Below, piece by piece: positions 1 to 6,881 of a stretch of DNA of 9,048 nt; within the stretch, counting starts at the first letter, position 1; every line of letters begins with the position of its first letter. The translations under genes were made by a program, and so were the position numbers. This DNA comes from Methanobacteriota archaeon (GTDB lineage Archaea; Thermoplasmatota; DTKX01; GCA-020343715), in the NCBI GenBank assembly GCA_030594725.1, contig JAUVEQ010000091.1:1-9048 (forward strand), read 5' to 3'. The notes beneath the pieces were generated by a model, which made no database searches, was not told where the DNA came from, and saw only the letters and a list, made by a program, of their open reading frames with translations.

Positions 1-586
1 CGGAGTTCGGCTGGTCCGAGGTTGCATGGGTGGTCTTGGTGATCATTTTACCCAGGTTGTTCTGGTAGTAGACGGTGGCGGAGTCTGAATCGTAGTTGAC
101 CGTTACGAAATCGTCCAGGCCGTCATTGTTGAAATCACCGCCAACGACATCATACGGATTGTTGCCAGTGGTCTTCTTGGAACCTGGCCAGAAGGGGGCC
201 AGGGTGTCCATGTCCAGGTGGAGGCCGGAGGTGTCGTAGATCAGGTTGGTCTTGGTGCCCGCCCGGAAGTCGAAGGCGCTCTTGAAGGTCTTGATCTGAT
301 TCTTGATGAATATGTCATCACCGGTAACGTTCAGGCTAGCCTCCAACACGTTGGACTGTTTCGGCAGCTTTATAGAATAATCGATGTTATCGCTGCCTCC
401 GATCTTGGTGAAATTGATCTGGATGTCTTCTCCAGCACCGGCGAAATCGGTGACGAGCCCCGAGGCCGCCATCACATCATGGGTGGCCGTTCCCGAGGCT
501 ATGAGGAGGGCGACTATCGCAAAGGCCGCTAGGGATCCGGTAAGGGCCGAGACATCCCGCAATCTGAAGGTACTAGTCGGGTCCAT
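1..586 (-). CDS. Secreted FG-GAP/VCBS-repeat protein, N-terminal part (runs off left edge)
   Basis: The ATG at 586-584 opens a frame that stays open to base 1, giving 195 residues with no stop, so the C-terminus is missing. Residues 1-11 carry two arginines. Residues 12-32 are hydrophobic and Ala/Leu-rich, like a signal peptide or N-terminal membrane anchor, with plausible cleavage around residues 34-41. Residues 55-90 are beta-rich with a segment reading SIKLPKQSNVLEASLNVTG, a pattern I associate with exported archaeal beta-sandwich proteins. Near residues 147-165 is GDFNNDGLDDFVTVN, the calcium-loop signature of FG-GAP/VCBS repeats (Asp151, Asn153, Asp155, Asp159). More repeats probably follow off the edge, forming a beta-propeller. 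The likely role is an extracellular or surface-anchored binding protein, partner unknown. It has its own TATA box 35 bases upstream, so it need not be cotranscribed with TFB. The family call is fairly sure and the function unknown. Confidence 0.8.
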   Translation of the reverse strand, partial: MDPTSTFRLRDVSALTGSLAAFAIVALLIASGTATHDVMAASGLVTDFAGAGEDIQINFTKIGGSDNIDYSIKLPKQSNVLEASLNVTGDDIFIKNQIKTFKSAFDFRAGTKTNLIYDTSGLHLDMDTLAPFWPGSKKTTGNNPYDVVGGDFNNDGLDDFVTVNYDSDSATVYYQNNLGKMITKTTHATSDQPNS

Positions 587-620
587 GGTCAACTACCATT
601 CGAACCCAAGGATGGGCACC

Positions 621-635
621 TATATAAAAATATTT
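621..635 (-). promoter_or_regulatory. TATA box for the secreted FG-GAP protein
   Basis: Read on the minus strand this is an A/T run ending TTTTTATATA, close to the archaeal TATA consensus. Its centre is about 40 bases upstream of the ATG at 586, so transcription should begin near base 600 with a leader of roughly 12-15 bases. No clear Shine-Dalgarno sequence precedes the ATG, which fits a short-leader transcript. The T-run also lies just downstream of the TFB stop codon and could act as an oligo-T terminator for TFB. Both roles are inferred from sequence alone. Confidence 0.65.
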
Positions 636-694
636 GTAATGGCTTTGTCGGAGTATCTCTCCTGGAGGGTTGCCCGGGTCCTTTACTGGGTCCT

Positions 695-1618
695 TCAGAT
701 CTCGACCTTGATGTGGAGCTTCTCGGTCAGCTCCTTGTACCGGTTCCGGATCGTCACCTCGGTGACACCCGCCACGTCGGCCACCTCTCGCTGGGTCCTG
801 CGCTGGTTGCACAGGATCGACGCGATGTAGATGGCGGCGGCGGCCACTCCCGTCGGGCCCCTGCCGGAGGTGAGCTCGTTGTCGGCCGCCTCGGCCAGTA
901 TCTCTGCCGCCTTGGCCTGGACGGTCCCATCCAGCTTGAGCTCGCTGCAGAACCTGGATATGTAGTCCTCGGGCGAGGTGGGCATGAGCTTGAGCTTGAG
1001 CTCGCGGATCATGAAGCGGTAGGTACGACCGATCTCCTTGCGGCCGACCCGTGAGACGGTGGCTATCTCGTCGAGGGTCCTTGGCACACCGCATTGGCGG
1101 CAGGCCGCGTAAAGGGAAGCGGCCACAACACCATCGATGCTCCGACCACGGATGAGGTTGTTGTGGACCGCCTTGCGGTAGATCATCGCAGCGGTCTCAC
1201 GTATGTTCCTGGGAAGGCCCATGTTGGAGGCCATGCGGTCCAGCTGGGTCAGGGCGAAGGCCAGGTTCCGCTCGGTGGCATTGCTCACACGGATGCGTCG
1301 TTGCCACTTGCGCAGCCTGTAGAGCTGTGCCCGGTTACGGGTCGGGATGGACTTGCCGTACGAGTCCTTGTTCTTCCACCCGATGGTGGTCGACAGACCC
1401 TTGTCATGTATGGTGTAGGTCATCGGCGCTCCCGTCCGGGCCCTCTTCTGGCCCTGTTCCGCATCGAAGGCGCGCCACTCTGGACCCTGATCGATGTACT
1501 CCTCATCGACAACGAGCCCGCAATCCTCGCAGACCAGCTCTCCGCGCTGGTAGTCCCTCACCAGATGGGTGCTACCGCATTCGGGGCAGCTGTCAGTATT
1601 TGCATCCTCTTCGGGCAT
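695..1618 (-). CDS. tfb: Transcription initiation factor B (TFB, archaeal TFIIB)
   Basis: This 307-residue protein is the basal factor that binds the TATA-binding protein/BRE complex and recruits RNA polymerase. Residues 11-33 form the zinc ribbon (CPEC at 11-14, CEDC at 30-33). The B-reader/B-linker region follows (EWRAFDAEQ, then TGAPMTYTIHDKGLSTTIG). Two cyclin repeats fill about residues 108-200 and 205-300; the second contains the BRE-recognition helix region (QREVADVAGVTEVTIRNRY). The length is normal for the family and no key residue is missing. The ATG at 1618 is preceded by a G-run (GGGGGT) that may act as a weak ribosome binding site. Its promoter lies upstream in 1715-1746, with a leader of around 75 bases that contains an inverted repeat. 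Many archaea carry several tfb paralogues; this window cannot say whether this is the housekeeping copy. Confidence 0.97.
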   Translation of the reverse strand: MPEEDANTDSCPECGSTHLVRDYQRGELVCEDCGLVVDEEYIDQGPEWRAFDAEQGQKRARTGAPMTYTIHDKGLSTTIGWKNKDSYGKSIPTRNRAQLYRLRKWQRRIRVSNATERNLAFALTQLDRMASNMGLPRNIRETAAMIYRKAVHNNLIRGRSIDGVVAASLYAACRQCGVPRTLDEIATVSRVGRKEIGRTYRFMIRELKLKLMPTSPEDYISRFCSELKLDGTVQAKAAEILAEAADNELTSGRGPTGVAAAAIYIASILCNQRRTQREVADVAGVTEVTIRNRYKELTEKLHIKVEI

Positions 1619-1650
1619 ACTTCATACCCCCAATGTAGGAGACCTTGCCA

Positions 1651-1678
1651 TGACCCGCTCTGGACAAGTCCGGGGTCA
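1651..1678 (-). promoter_or_regulatory. Possible hairpin in the TFB leader
   Basis: On the minus strand TGACCC (1678-1673) pairs with GGGTCA (1656-1651) across a 16-base loop. The loop itself contains the near-palindrome GGACTTGTCC. It falls between the predicted TFB transcription start and the ATG, so it could fold in the leader RNA. Alternatively it is a DNA palindrome bound by a regulator. I know of no matching named RNA family. Confidence 0.3.
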
Positions 1679-1716
1679 CCACAAAGTTTATTACATCTTC
1701 GGATATCACATCCTAG

Positions 1717-1730
1717 TATATAAGTTTTAC
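1717..1730 (-). promoter_or_regulatory. TATA box for TFB
   Basis: The minus strand reads AAAACTTATATACT here, with CTTATATA at 1727-1720 as the core. Predicted initiation about 25 bases downstream, near 1697, gives a leader of about 78 bases before the ATG at 1618. A second A/T element (AAATATAC, about 1744-1737) lies just upstream, and a weaker one (TAATAAAC, about 1693-1686) downstream, so the initiation site is uncertain. Confidence 0.5.
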
Positions 1731-1746
1731 GGAAAAGTATATTTCC
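1731..1746. repeat. Inverted repeat beside the TFB TATA/BRE element
   Basis: GGAAA (1731-1735) and TTTCC (1742-1746) are reverse complements separated by AGTATA. Relative to TFB the repeat sits immediately upstream of the TATA box, over the expected BRE region, a usual place for an archaeal repressor or activator site. The arms are only 5 bases and A/T-rich, so chance occurrence is a real possibility. Confidence 0.35.
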
Positions 1747-1849
1747 TTTTTTACGCCCCTTTTTGAAGGCCAGCCTGGAAATCGGGTCGTTGCACCAGAA
1801 GGACACCCCTGATGCAGACCGATTCCTGGGTCGGGACATCACGTCAACG

Positions 1850-1857
1850 TATATATA
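1850..1857 (+). promoter_or_regulatory. TATA box for the GT-C-like membrane protein
   Basis: TATATATA on the plus strand predicts transcription from about base 1880. An AGGAGG Shine-Dalgarno match follows at 1888-1893. The interval 1619-1927 between TFB and this gene holds only these two opposed promoters and short inverted repeats; I see no other gene in it. Confidence 0.6.
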
Positions 1858-1887
1858 GCCTCCAGCAACTTCATATTCGGACCCGAC

Positions 1888-1893
1888 AGGAGG
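1888..1893 (+). promoter_or_regulatory. Shine-Dalgarno-like AGGAGG with no well-placed start codon
   Basis: This is a strong match to the 16S rRNA anti-Shine-Dalgarno sequence. At the usual spacing of 5-9 bases there is no ATG, GTG or TTG in the membrane-protein frame. The nearest ATG (1909) is in another frame, and the first in-frame start codon is GTG at 1928, 34 bases away. Confidence 0.45.
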
Positions 1894-1927
1894 CGTTCTC
1901 GCGGGCAGATGGACCTACCTCGTCCTG

Positions 1928-3667
1928 GTGGCGGTGATGATCGGTGCGATGGCCATCAGGCTCATCCCCCTCATCGATTTCACGCTGTGGGGATCGGACT
2001 GGGGGGAGTACTTCAAGTTGACCCAGGGCCTGGTCGACAGCGGCAGCCATGTGGAGGTGAACCCGGGATGGGGGAAGGCCTACGTCGATTTCCCAGGCCT
2101 GTTCGACCTTGCCGGGGGATTCGCCCTCGTGACCGGGACCAGCGTTGCCACGACCATGACATTGGCCATCCCCTGCGTGACCGCGATCTCTTGCCTACTG
2201 GTGGCATGCATCGTGCTCAGGCTCGGTGGCGGCCCCTGGGGTGCCCTGTTCGCCGCCTGCGTGCTGGCGGTGGTCTTTCCCGAGGTCTACGCCAACTCCC
2301 ATCCCGTCCCTGGCCCTCTGGGCTCGGTACTCGTGATGGCGATCATGCTGACCTTCGTGATCGGGGACCGATGGAGGAGGGACGAGGACATCGATGCTGA
2401 CAGGCCCATCGTCCTGTACATCCTGTTCACATTGCTCATCGCCGCCCTCGCGATCACCCACCATCTCTCCCTGTTCTTCGTCATCTTCGGCCTCGGGGCC
2501 GCATATCTGTTACGCATGGCCCTTGTCCACGGGACCGAGGATGCAAGGAGCACCTGGGGCCTGGCCACCTTCGCCATCGCCATGGCGGCCGCCACCTTCT
2601 ACTGGCTCATCATCGCCACCACCTTCCGAGATGCGGTGATGAACGACCTCTTCGGCATACCTGGCCAGATCGTGATAGCCGCTGCCTGGATCGGTGTCAT
2701 CGTGATGGTCCTTCTCGGCCTGTGGTTGAGAGGACGCAGGAGCTCGGTAACGGACACGATGTTCTGGGGGCCGGGCCAGTTGCGGGCCACCGTCCTCGCC
2801 TTCTTGGCATGTGGCGTCGTGATCATCGGCCTCGCGGCCGTCTTCGGGGTCCCCGGTACCGACATCCAACCAGGCACGGGGATGGCCCTCTACACGATCC
2901 CGGTGGTGTTCGCGTTCATGGTGGGTGTCGGCTCGACCGACGTTCTGTTGCGGCGACATGGCGGTCACGTGATCGTCGGATGGGTCCTGGCGCTGGCCGC
3001 CAGCTTCCTGTTCGCCGTGGCGATACGAAGCGAGGTCCTTGTCCCCTACAGACACCTTCCCTACATCACCGAGGCCTGTGCGGTCCTGGTCGGGATAGGG
3101 ATCGTGCACCTTCGCCGGATGACCCTTCCCGAGGGTCGGGTATTCTCCAGGGCGACGGGGGTGGCGGCCACCTTGCTGATCGTCGTCCTGGTGGCCACCG
3201 CGTACCCCCCCAAGGAGGTCATGGCCGGGTTCCAGGAGGGAACGAACCAGCACGAGGTCGAGGCCTCCATCTGGCTGAGGAACGGGCTGCCGAGACCCGG
3301 TGCCATGGTCGATGACGACTCGTCAGGAGCCGTGGTCACGGACCACCGACTGTCCTCGATGTCCTTCGGCATCGGGGACAAGATGGCCACATGGGACAAG
3401 GGGGGTGTCGTCCTGTACGGTGGAAGGGATGCTGCCACATTGGAGGCTCTCGGGGAGGTCGAGACCCCCTACGGGGACCGTCCCGTCACAGCGGTGTTCC
3501 TCTCTGAGGACTTCCGTACGGGGGCCGCCCTCTCCCAGTTCGAGTCCGCGGCACCTGTCGAGGGAGAGGCCTGGGACAAGTTCTTCGGACCGCCCTTCGT
3601 CCGGCTCTACGATGGAGGCGACGTCTGGGTGTTCGGAGTACCACAACCGGTCACCGCCTGGTCCTGA
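1928..3667 (+). CDS. Multipass membrane protein, probable GT-C-fold glycosyltransferase
   Basis: About 579 residues: roughly a dozen hydrophobic segments up to residue 430, then a soluble C-terminal domain of about 150 residues. After the first helix a loop reads LIDFTLWGSDWGEYF (residues 15-29); acidic residues there (Asp17, Asp24, Glu27) match the place where GT-C enzymes bind metal and lipid-linked sugar. A THHLS motif sits in a later helix, and the C-terminal part begins EASIWLRNGLPRPGAMVDD, resembling outer domains of archaeal lipid-sugar-dependent transferases. The inferred role is transfer of a sugar from a polyprenyl-phosphate donor at the outer face of the membrane; the exact family is not recognised. 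GTG 1928 is the first in-frame start, but the frame is open back to 1859 (stop TAG at 1856-1858), and the bases just before GTG also encode hydrophobic residues (WTYLVLV), so the true N-terminus may be longer. The 52-base gap to the next gene contains a TATA-like element. Confidence 0.7.
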   Translation: MAVMIGAMAIRLIPLIDFTLWGSDWGEYFKLTQGLVDSGSHVEVNPGWGKAYVDFPGLFDLAGGFALVTGTSVATTMTLAIPCVTAISCLLVACIVLRLGGGPWGALFAACVLAVVFPEVYANSHPVPGPLGSVLVMAIMLTFVIGDRWRRDEDIDADRPIVLYILFTLLIAALAITHHLSLFFVIFGLGAAYLLRMALVHGTEDARSTWGLATFAIAMAAATFYWLIIATTFRDAVMNDLFGIPGQIVIAAAWIGVIVMVLLGLWLRGRRSSVTDTMFWGPGQLRATVLAFLACGVVIIGLAAVFGVPGTDIQPGTGMALYTIPVVFAFMVGVGSTDVLLRRHGGHVIVGWVLALAASFLFAVAIRSEVLVPYRHLPYITEACAVLVGIGIVHLRRMTLPEGRVFSRATGVAATLLIVVLVATAYPPKEVMAGFQEGTNQHEVEASIWLRNGLPRPGAMVDDDSSGAVVTDHRLSSMSFGIGDKMATWDKGGVVLYGGRDAATLEALGEVETPYGDRPVTAVFLSEDFRTGAALSQFESAAPVEGEAWDKFFGPPFVRLYDGGDVWVFGVPQPVTAWS

Positions 3668-3677
3668 GAGGGAACCA

Positions 3678-3684
3678 TTTAATA
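3678..3684 (+). promoter_or_regulatory. TATA-like box for the CDIN1-like nuclease gene
   Basis: TTTAATA lies about 39 bases ahead of the ATG at 3720, the spacing expected for a short-leader archaeal transcript starting near 3706. GGTG at 3709-3712, seven bases before the ATG, can pair with the 16S rRNA tail. The nuclease and cca genes may therefore be expressed independently of the membrane protein upstream. Confidence 0.5.
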
Positions 3685-3719
3685 CCAAAGTCTCGTTCCT
3701 TGCGACAAGGTGCTCGGCG

Positions 3720-4499
3720 ATGCCAGTGATTTCCTTGGAGGACTACGAGGACCTGAGGTCCCGTCTCCATCGGTACTCGGATATCGAGCTGGTCGCGCGG
3801 GAGGCCAACATAGAACCCGAGGCACTGCTGGTCATCTACACCCAGAAGGTGACACGTGACGCGACCCGTCGCTATTATCGGCTGAAGGCCCGGGCGCGGA
3901 AGTACTATCATCAGTGGAGGTCCGGCAAACCCCTCATGAAGTTCGCCCTTGAGAACCGGTTCCCTCCCGTGCTCGCCTCCCTTATCATCCTCCTCGAGGG
4001 AGACTACACCAGGAAGGGCTTCTGGAAGCTGGTGGAGAACCCGGACCGGGTGCCCGATGCCCGATTGCGTCGCGAGATCAAGGAGGTCGTTCGCAACGAC
4101 CACATATACTCGCCCGAGGGAGCCGAGGTACAGGCCGAGAGGGGCCGGAGGGGAGAGGAGAGGCTCCAGGATTGGCTCAATTCCCAAGGCATCGGTTTCC
4201 AGGACGAGGAGGACCTCCGGGGAGCCTACCCGAAGACACCTGACATCCTTCTCGATGAACCCATCGAGTACGACGGTACGAAGCTGTTCTGGATAGAGTC
4301 CAAGGCGACCTTCGGCGACAGGGTCGAGGTCTCCCGCAACTTCAAACGCCAGTTGAAGCCTTACAGCGAGCTGTTCGGGCCGGGTCTCGTGATCTACTGG
4401 TTCGGCGTCGTCGAGGGCCTGCAGGGCATGCGCAACGACGTCATCGTCGCCGTCCCCGAGGACCTGGAGGACATCGAGAGGTCCCTGGGAGAGAATTAA
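3720..4499 (+). CDS. CDIN1 (C15orf41)-like TPD-motif PD-(D/E)XK nuclease homologue
   Basis: This 259-residue protein matches, by recall of the family, the archaeal relatives of human CDIN1/C15orf41, the Pfam 'TPD' group with a PD-(D/E)XK fold. Residues 1-130 are basic and helical, with likely helix-turn-helix segments (SDIELVAREANIEPEALLVIY at 20-40; KPLMKFALENRFPPVLASLI at 70-89). The nuclease core has Glu146 in a helix (RGRRGEERL), the TPD signature in KTPDILLD (172-179, Asp175), then WIESKATFGD (191-200), giving the E-x-K pair Glu193/Lys195. FGPGLVIYWFG (219-229) follows and is nearly identical to the human segment as I remember it. All expected catalytic residues are present, so an active metal-dependent nuclease is plausible; the substrate is unknown. 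The frame is open far upstream, but that part overlaps the previous gene in another frame. The ATG at 3720 is chosen for its TATA and GGTG spacing. It precedes cca by 52 bases. Confidence 0.85.
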   Translation: MPVISLEDYEDLRSRLHRYSDIELVAREANIEPEALLVIYTQKVTRDATRRYYRLKARARKYYHQWRSGKPLMKFALENRFPPVLASLIILLEGDYTRKGFWKLVENPDRVPDARLRREIKEVVRNDHIYSPEGAEVQAERGRRGEERLQDWLNSQGIGFQDEEDLRGAYPKTPDILLDEPIEYDGTKLFWIESKATFGDRVEVSRNFKRQLKPYSELFGPGLVIYWFGVVEGLQGMRNDVIVAVPEDLEDIERSLGEN

Positions 4500-4551
4500 G
4501 CCAGATAACCAGACCACAACTTTGATTATCGAGCTGTCCAATCGGACCCCC

Positions 4552-5940
4552 GTGACCATTGAGAGGAAGGTGCTGGAGCGGGTACGCCCGACGGACGAAC
4601 AGAAAAAGAAGCTGAAGAGGATAGTCCGGGATCTGTGTGCCCGCGTGAGGGAGATTGGCCAGTACTTCGAGGTGTCGGTCGAGCCCTACGTGGCAGGGTC
4701 CGTGGCCAAGGGGACCCATCTTCGTGACCCTGACGTGGACATCTTCATGCTGTTCCCAACGGACGTGCCCCTGGACGAGATGACGAAGAAGGGGATGTCC
4801 ATCGCCAACAGCATCATCGATGGCGAGGAGAGGTACGCCCAGCATCCCTACCTCCGTGGCACGTTCGAGGGGTTCAGCATCGATCTGGTACCGGCCTACA
4901 ATTTGAAGGACACCAGCAGCCTGATGACGGCTGTGGACCGGACACCCTTCCACGTGAGGTTCGTTAACTCCACCATGATGGAGGAGCAGCGGGACGAGGT
5001 CCGGCTCCTCAAGCAGTTCCTCAAGGGGATCGGGACCTACGGGGCCGAGGAGTCGATCCAGGGTTTCTCAGGTTACCTGGCCGAACTCATGGTGATACAT
5101 TACGGCAATTTCCACGCCGTCCTCAAGGGTCTCTCCGATTACACACCAGGGACCAAGCTGGACCTGTTCCACCTGGTCAAGGATGAGAACCTTCCCGAGG
5201 TGCACCAGGTGGCGACCTTCGACGATCCCATGGTCTTCATAGACCCTGTGGACTGGAAGCGCAACGTGGCGTCGCCCGTATCGCTGGACACCCTCGCGTT
5301 CACCATTCAGGCGGCCCGCGAGTACCTGCGAAAACCACGGATGACCTTCTTCTTCCCCAACCCACCCGATGTGCTCTCCAGGCAGCGGCTCGAGGGATTG
5401 ATGAGGGACCGGGAGACCACCGTCATGGGGGTGAGGTTCCCCGTGTTCCACGATAACGCAGATGTGGTCCACGGTCAGTTGCGCAAGGCCCTCCGGGCGA
5501 TAACCCGCATGTGCAACAGGTCCGGGTTCCCTGTGCTCCACGGAAAGCACGCGGTCCTCGGCAAGTATTGCCTTCTCCTGTTCGAGTTCGAGGTGTCCCA
5601 ACTGCCGATGGTCTACGTGCATCACGGCCCCAGGGTCGGCGAGGGCAACGAGGCCGAGTTCTGGGAGAAGTGGAGCGAGTCGGAGCAGACCCTGGTCGGC
5701 CCCTACCTCGAGGATGGGTGCTGGCGGGTGGACGTAATTCGCAGCCACACTCGAGTGGAGGACCTGCTCCATGAGGAGGTCCCGCGCCTGAACCTGGGAA
5801 AGCACATCAACAAGGAGGCGGCCGGGGGGTTGGACATCATGACGCCCCAGGACCTCATGCACAAGATGTACCGCCCAACGCTGACACGGTTCTTCATGAG
5901 GACGCCCTCCTGGATGTATGGCCAGGAGCCCTCCGGCTAG
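4552..5940 (+). CDS. cca: CCA-adding enzyme (archaeal class I tRNA nucleotidyltransferase)
   Basis: This enzyme adds or repairs the 3'-terminal CCA of tRNA using CTP and ATP without a nucleic-acid template. From GTG 4552 it is 462 residues. The nucleotidyltransferase head has GSVAKGT (49-55), DPDVDIF with metal ligands Asp61 and Asp63, and the third carboxylate Asp111 in FSIDLVPAY. AVDRTPFH (127-134) and QGFSGYLAELMVIHYGNF match the archaeal CCA family, and body and tail domains follow at normal length. The start is uncertain: TTG at 4522 is in frame and would add 10 residues, but beginning at GTG 4552 (MTIERKVLERV) lines up better with archaeal homologues as I recall them. Neither has a clear Shine-Dalgarno sequence or TATA box, so cotranscription with the nuclease gene upstream is likely. 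The TAG stop overlaps the stop of the opposing gene. Confidence 0.95.
   Translation: MTIERKVLERVRPTDEQKKKLKRIVRDLCARVREIGQYFEVSVEPYVAGSVAKGTHLRDPDVDIFMLFPTDVPLDEMTKKGMSIANSIIDGEERYAQHPYLRGTFEGFSIDLVPAYNLKDTSSLMTAVDRTPFHVRFVNSTMMEEQRDEVRLLKQFLKGIGTYGAEESIQGFSGYLAELMVIHYGNFHAVLKGLSDYTPGTKLDLFHLVKDENLPEVHQVATFDDPMVFIDPVDWKRNVASPVSLDTLAFTIQAAREYLRKPRMTFFFPNPPDVLSRQRLEGLMRDRETTVMGVRFPVFHDNADVVHGQLRKALRAITRMCNRSGFPVLHGKHAVLGKYCLLLFEFEVSQLPMVYVHHGPRVGEGNEAEFWEKWSESEQTLVGPYLEDGCWRVDVIRSHTRVEDLLHEEVPRLNLGKHINKEAAGGLDIMTPQDLMHKMYRPTLTRFFMRTPSWMYGQEPSG
5937..5940. other. Shared CTAG: overlapping stop codons of convergent genes
   Basis: The palindrome CTAG supplies TAG to cca on the plus strand (5938-5940) and TAG to the membrane-protein gene on the minus strand (5939-5937). 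The two coding regions therefore meet with no spacer, and any terminator of either transcript must lie inside the other gene. Confidence 0.9.
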
Positions 5941-6812
5941 GTCTCGGGCGTCGGTTCTGCGATGTAGATCGAATCCTCCGAGACCTCGGTCTCGAAGGTC
6001 TTGGTGTGGCCGGCCATGTCCTCGACGATGATCCGGTAGTACAGGTTCCCGGACCGGGTTGCGGGGAGCTGGTACTGGTAGTAATGCTCGCCCACGAGGG
6101 CGTAGTCCTGGCCATCGCCCATGACCTTCCATTCGGCCTCAGTTAGACGGACCATCGGCCTCTTGGCGCTGTCGATGGTGTCGTAACCGTACTCGACCCA
6201 TACCCCTCGCAGACCCGAGGCATCGGCGGCCCTTATCATGATGGCAAGTTCGTCCCCGACCTCGGCGTTGATGCTCTCGTTGTGGAGGAACATGGTCTGG
6301 TCCTTGTTGTCCTTGATGCGCTGCCGGTTGCTCTTGTTGGAGTACAGGTTGTCCTTGTGGCGCATCAGGATCTCCCACTCGCCATCGTCGGTGAGGTTGG
6401 AGTCGAAGTCCACCATGACGTCCGTGATAGATGGTGGAGTGTTGTCCATCACCGGAGGGTTCGAGAAGAGCACCGAGAAGGCCAGTGCGGTCATGATGAA
6501 CATCAGGAAGGTGCTCGCGATGGTCTTCTTGGGACCGGTGAGGATGTCGATACCTATGCCGAACCTTAGTCCGTAGACGGCACCCGCATACACACCGATG
6601 ACGATGCCCAGACCGAGTATCGTGGAACCGGTCACAGCGGCTACGTTCGCCCAGAGGAAGCCCATGGGGATCCCCATTAGGACGAAGAGCAGATTGAGCC
6701 TCAGGCTGTACAGCTGTTCGGTCAGGTACTCCCGCTCGTTGAACTCTGGAGGCTCGAAGACGACCTTCTTCTCCTCCTTCCTCTCTCCGTCCTTGCGGAC
6801 CTTCTTGGCCAT
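5937..6812 (-). CDS. Uncharacterised membrane protein: three helices plus Ig-like ectodomain
   Basis: I do not recognise this 291-residue protein as a named family. Residues 1-20 are strongly basic and lysine-rich and should stay in the cytoplasm. Hydrophobic segments lie at about 37-58, 63-83 and 99-117. Residues 118-291 form a hydrophilic domain beginning NPPVMDNTPPSITDVMVDF, with beta-rich stretches such as ELAIMIRAADASGLRGVWVEY and NLYYRIIVEDMAGHTKTFE. These resemble Ig-like or fibronectin-type folds of exported archaeal proteins ('change due to bond or loading' type segments). With three helices and a positive-inside N-terminus, the C-terminal domain should face outside. The ATG at 6812 follows a 69-base gap from triosephosphate isomerase, with only a weak TATA-like CTTTTGTA at 6846-6839, so it may be the last gene of that operon. 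The function is unknown; surface binding or envelope organisation is a guess. Confidence 0.75.
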   Translation of the reverse strand: MAKKVRKDGERKEEKKVVFEPPEFNEREYLTEQLYSLRLNLLFVLMGIPMGFLWANVAAVTGSTILGLGIVIGVYAGAVYGLRFGIGIDILTGPKKTIASTFLMFIMTALAFSVLFSNPPVMDNTPPSITDVMVDFDSNLTDDGEWEILMRHKDNLYSNKSNRQRIKDNKDQTMFLHNESINAEVGDELAIMIRAADASGLRGVWVEYGYDTIDSAKRPMVRLTEAEWKVMGDGQDYALVGEHYYQYQLPATRSGNLYYRIIVEDMAGHTKTFETEVSEDSIYIAEPTPET

Positions 6813-6881
6813 GGCGGAAGCAGGGAAGTCGCTTGGGGTACAAAAGAGTATCGGTGGGGCACTGGACAGGCGTAAGATGTC

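Noticed and set aside
1094..1723. Plus-strand frame of 209 residues opposite TFB
   Set aside because: It is antisense to an unambiguous TFB gene and has no family resemblance, promoter or ribosome binding site.
1909..2400. ATG-initiated frame at 1909 downstream of AGGAGG
   Set aside because: The product is Arg/Gly/Pro/His-rich with no known motif and overlaps the membrane protein frame. At most its first codons might act as a leader peptide.
3389..3403. TWDKG in the membrane protein as a possible STT3/AglB WWDYG catalytic motif
   Set aside because: Only the W-D-x-G part matches, the second tryptophan and tyrosine are missing, and no accompanying DK or MI motif was recognised. Oligosaccharyltransferase assignment is not supported.
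3300..3719. Upstream extension of the CDIN1-like frame to an ATG at 3300
   Set aside because: It overlaps the C-terminal domain of the membrane protein in another frame, has low-complexity Ser/Pro/Arg composition, and the ATG at 3720 has a TATA box and GGTG at the right distances.
3651..6132. Long antisense reading frames (302 residues at 3651-4559 minus; 354 residues at 5068-6132 minus)
   Set aside because: They lie opposite the clear CDIN1-like and CCA genes, have arginine-, glycine- and histidine-rich compositions with no recognisable motif, and arise because G/C bias removes stop codons from the other frames.
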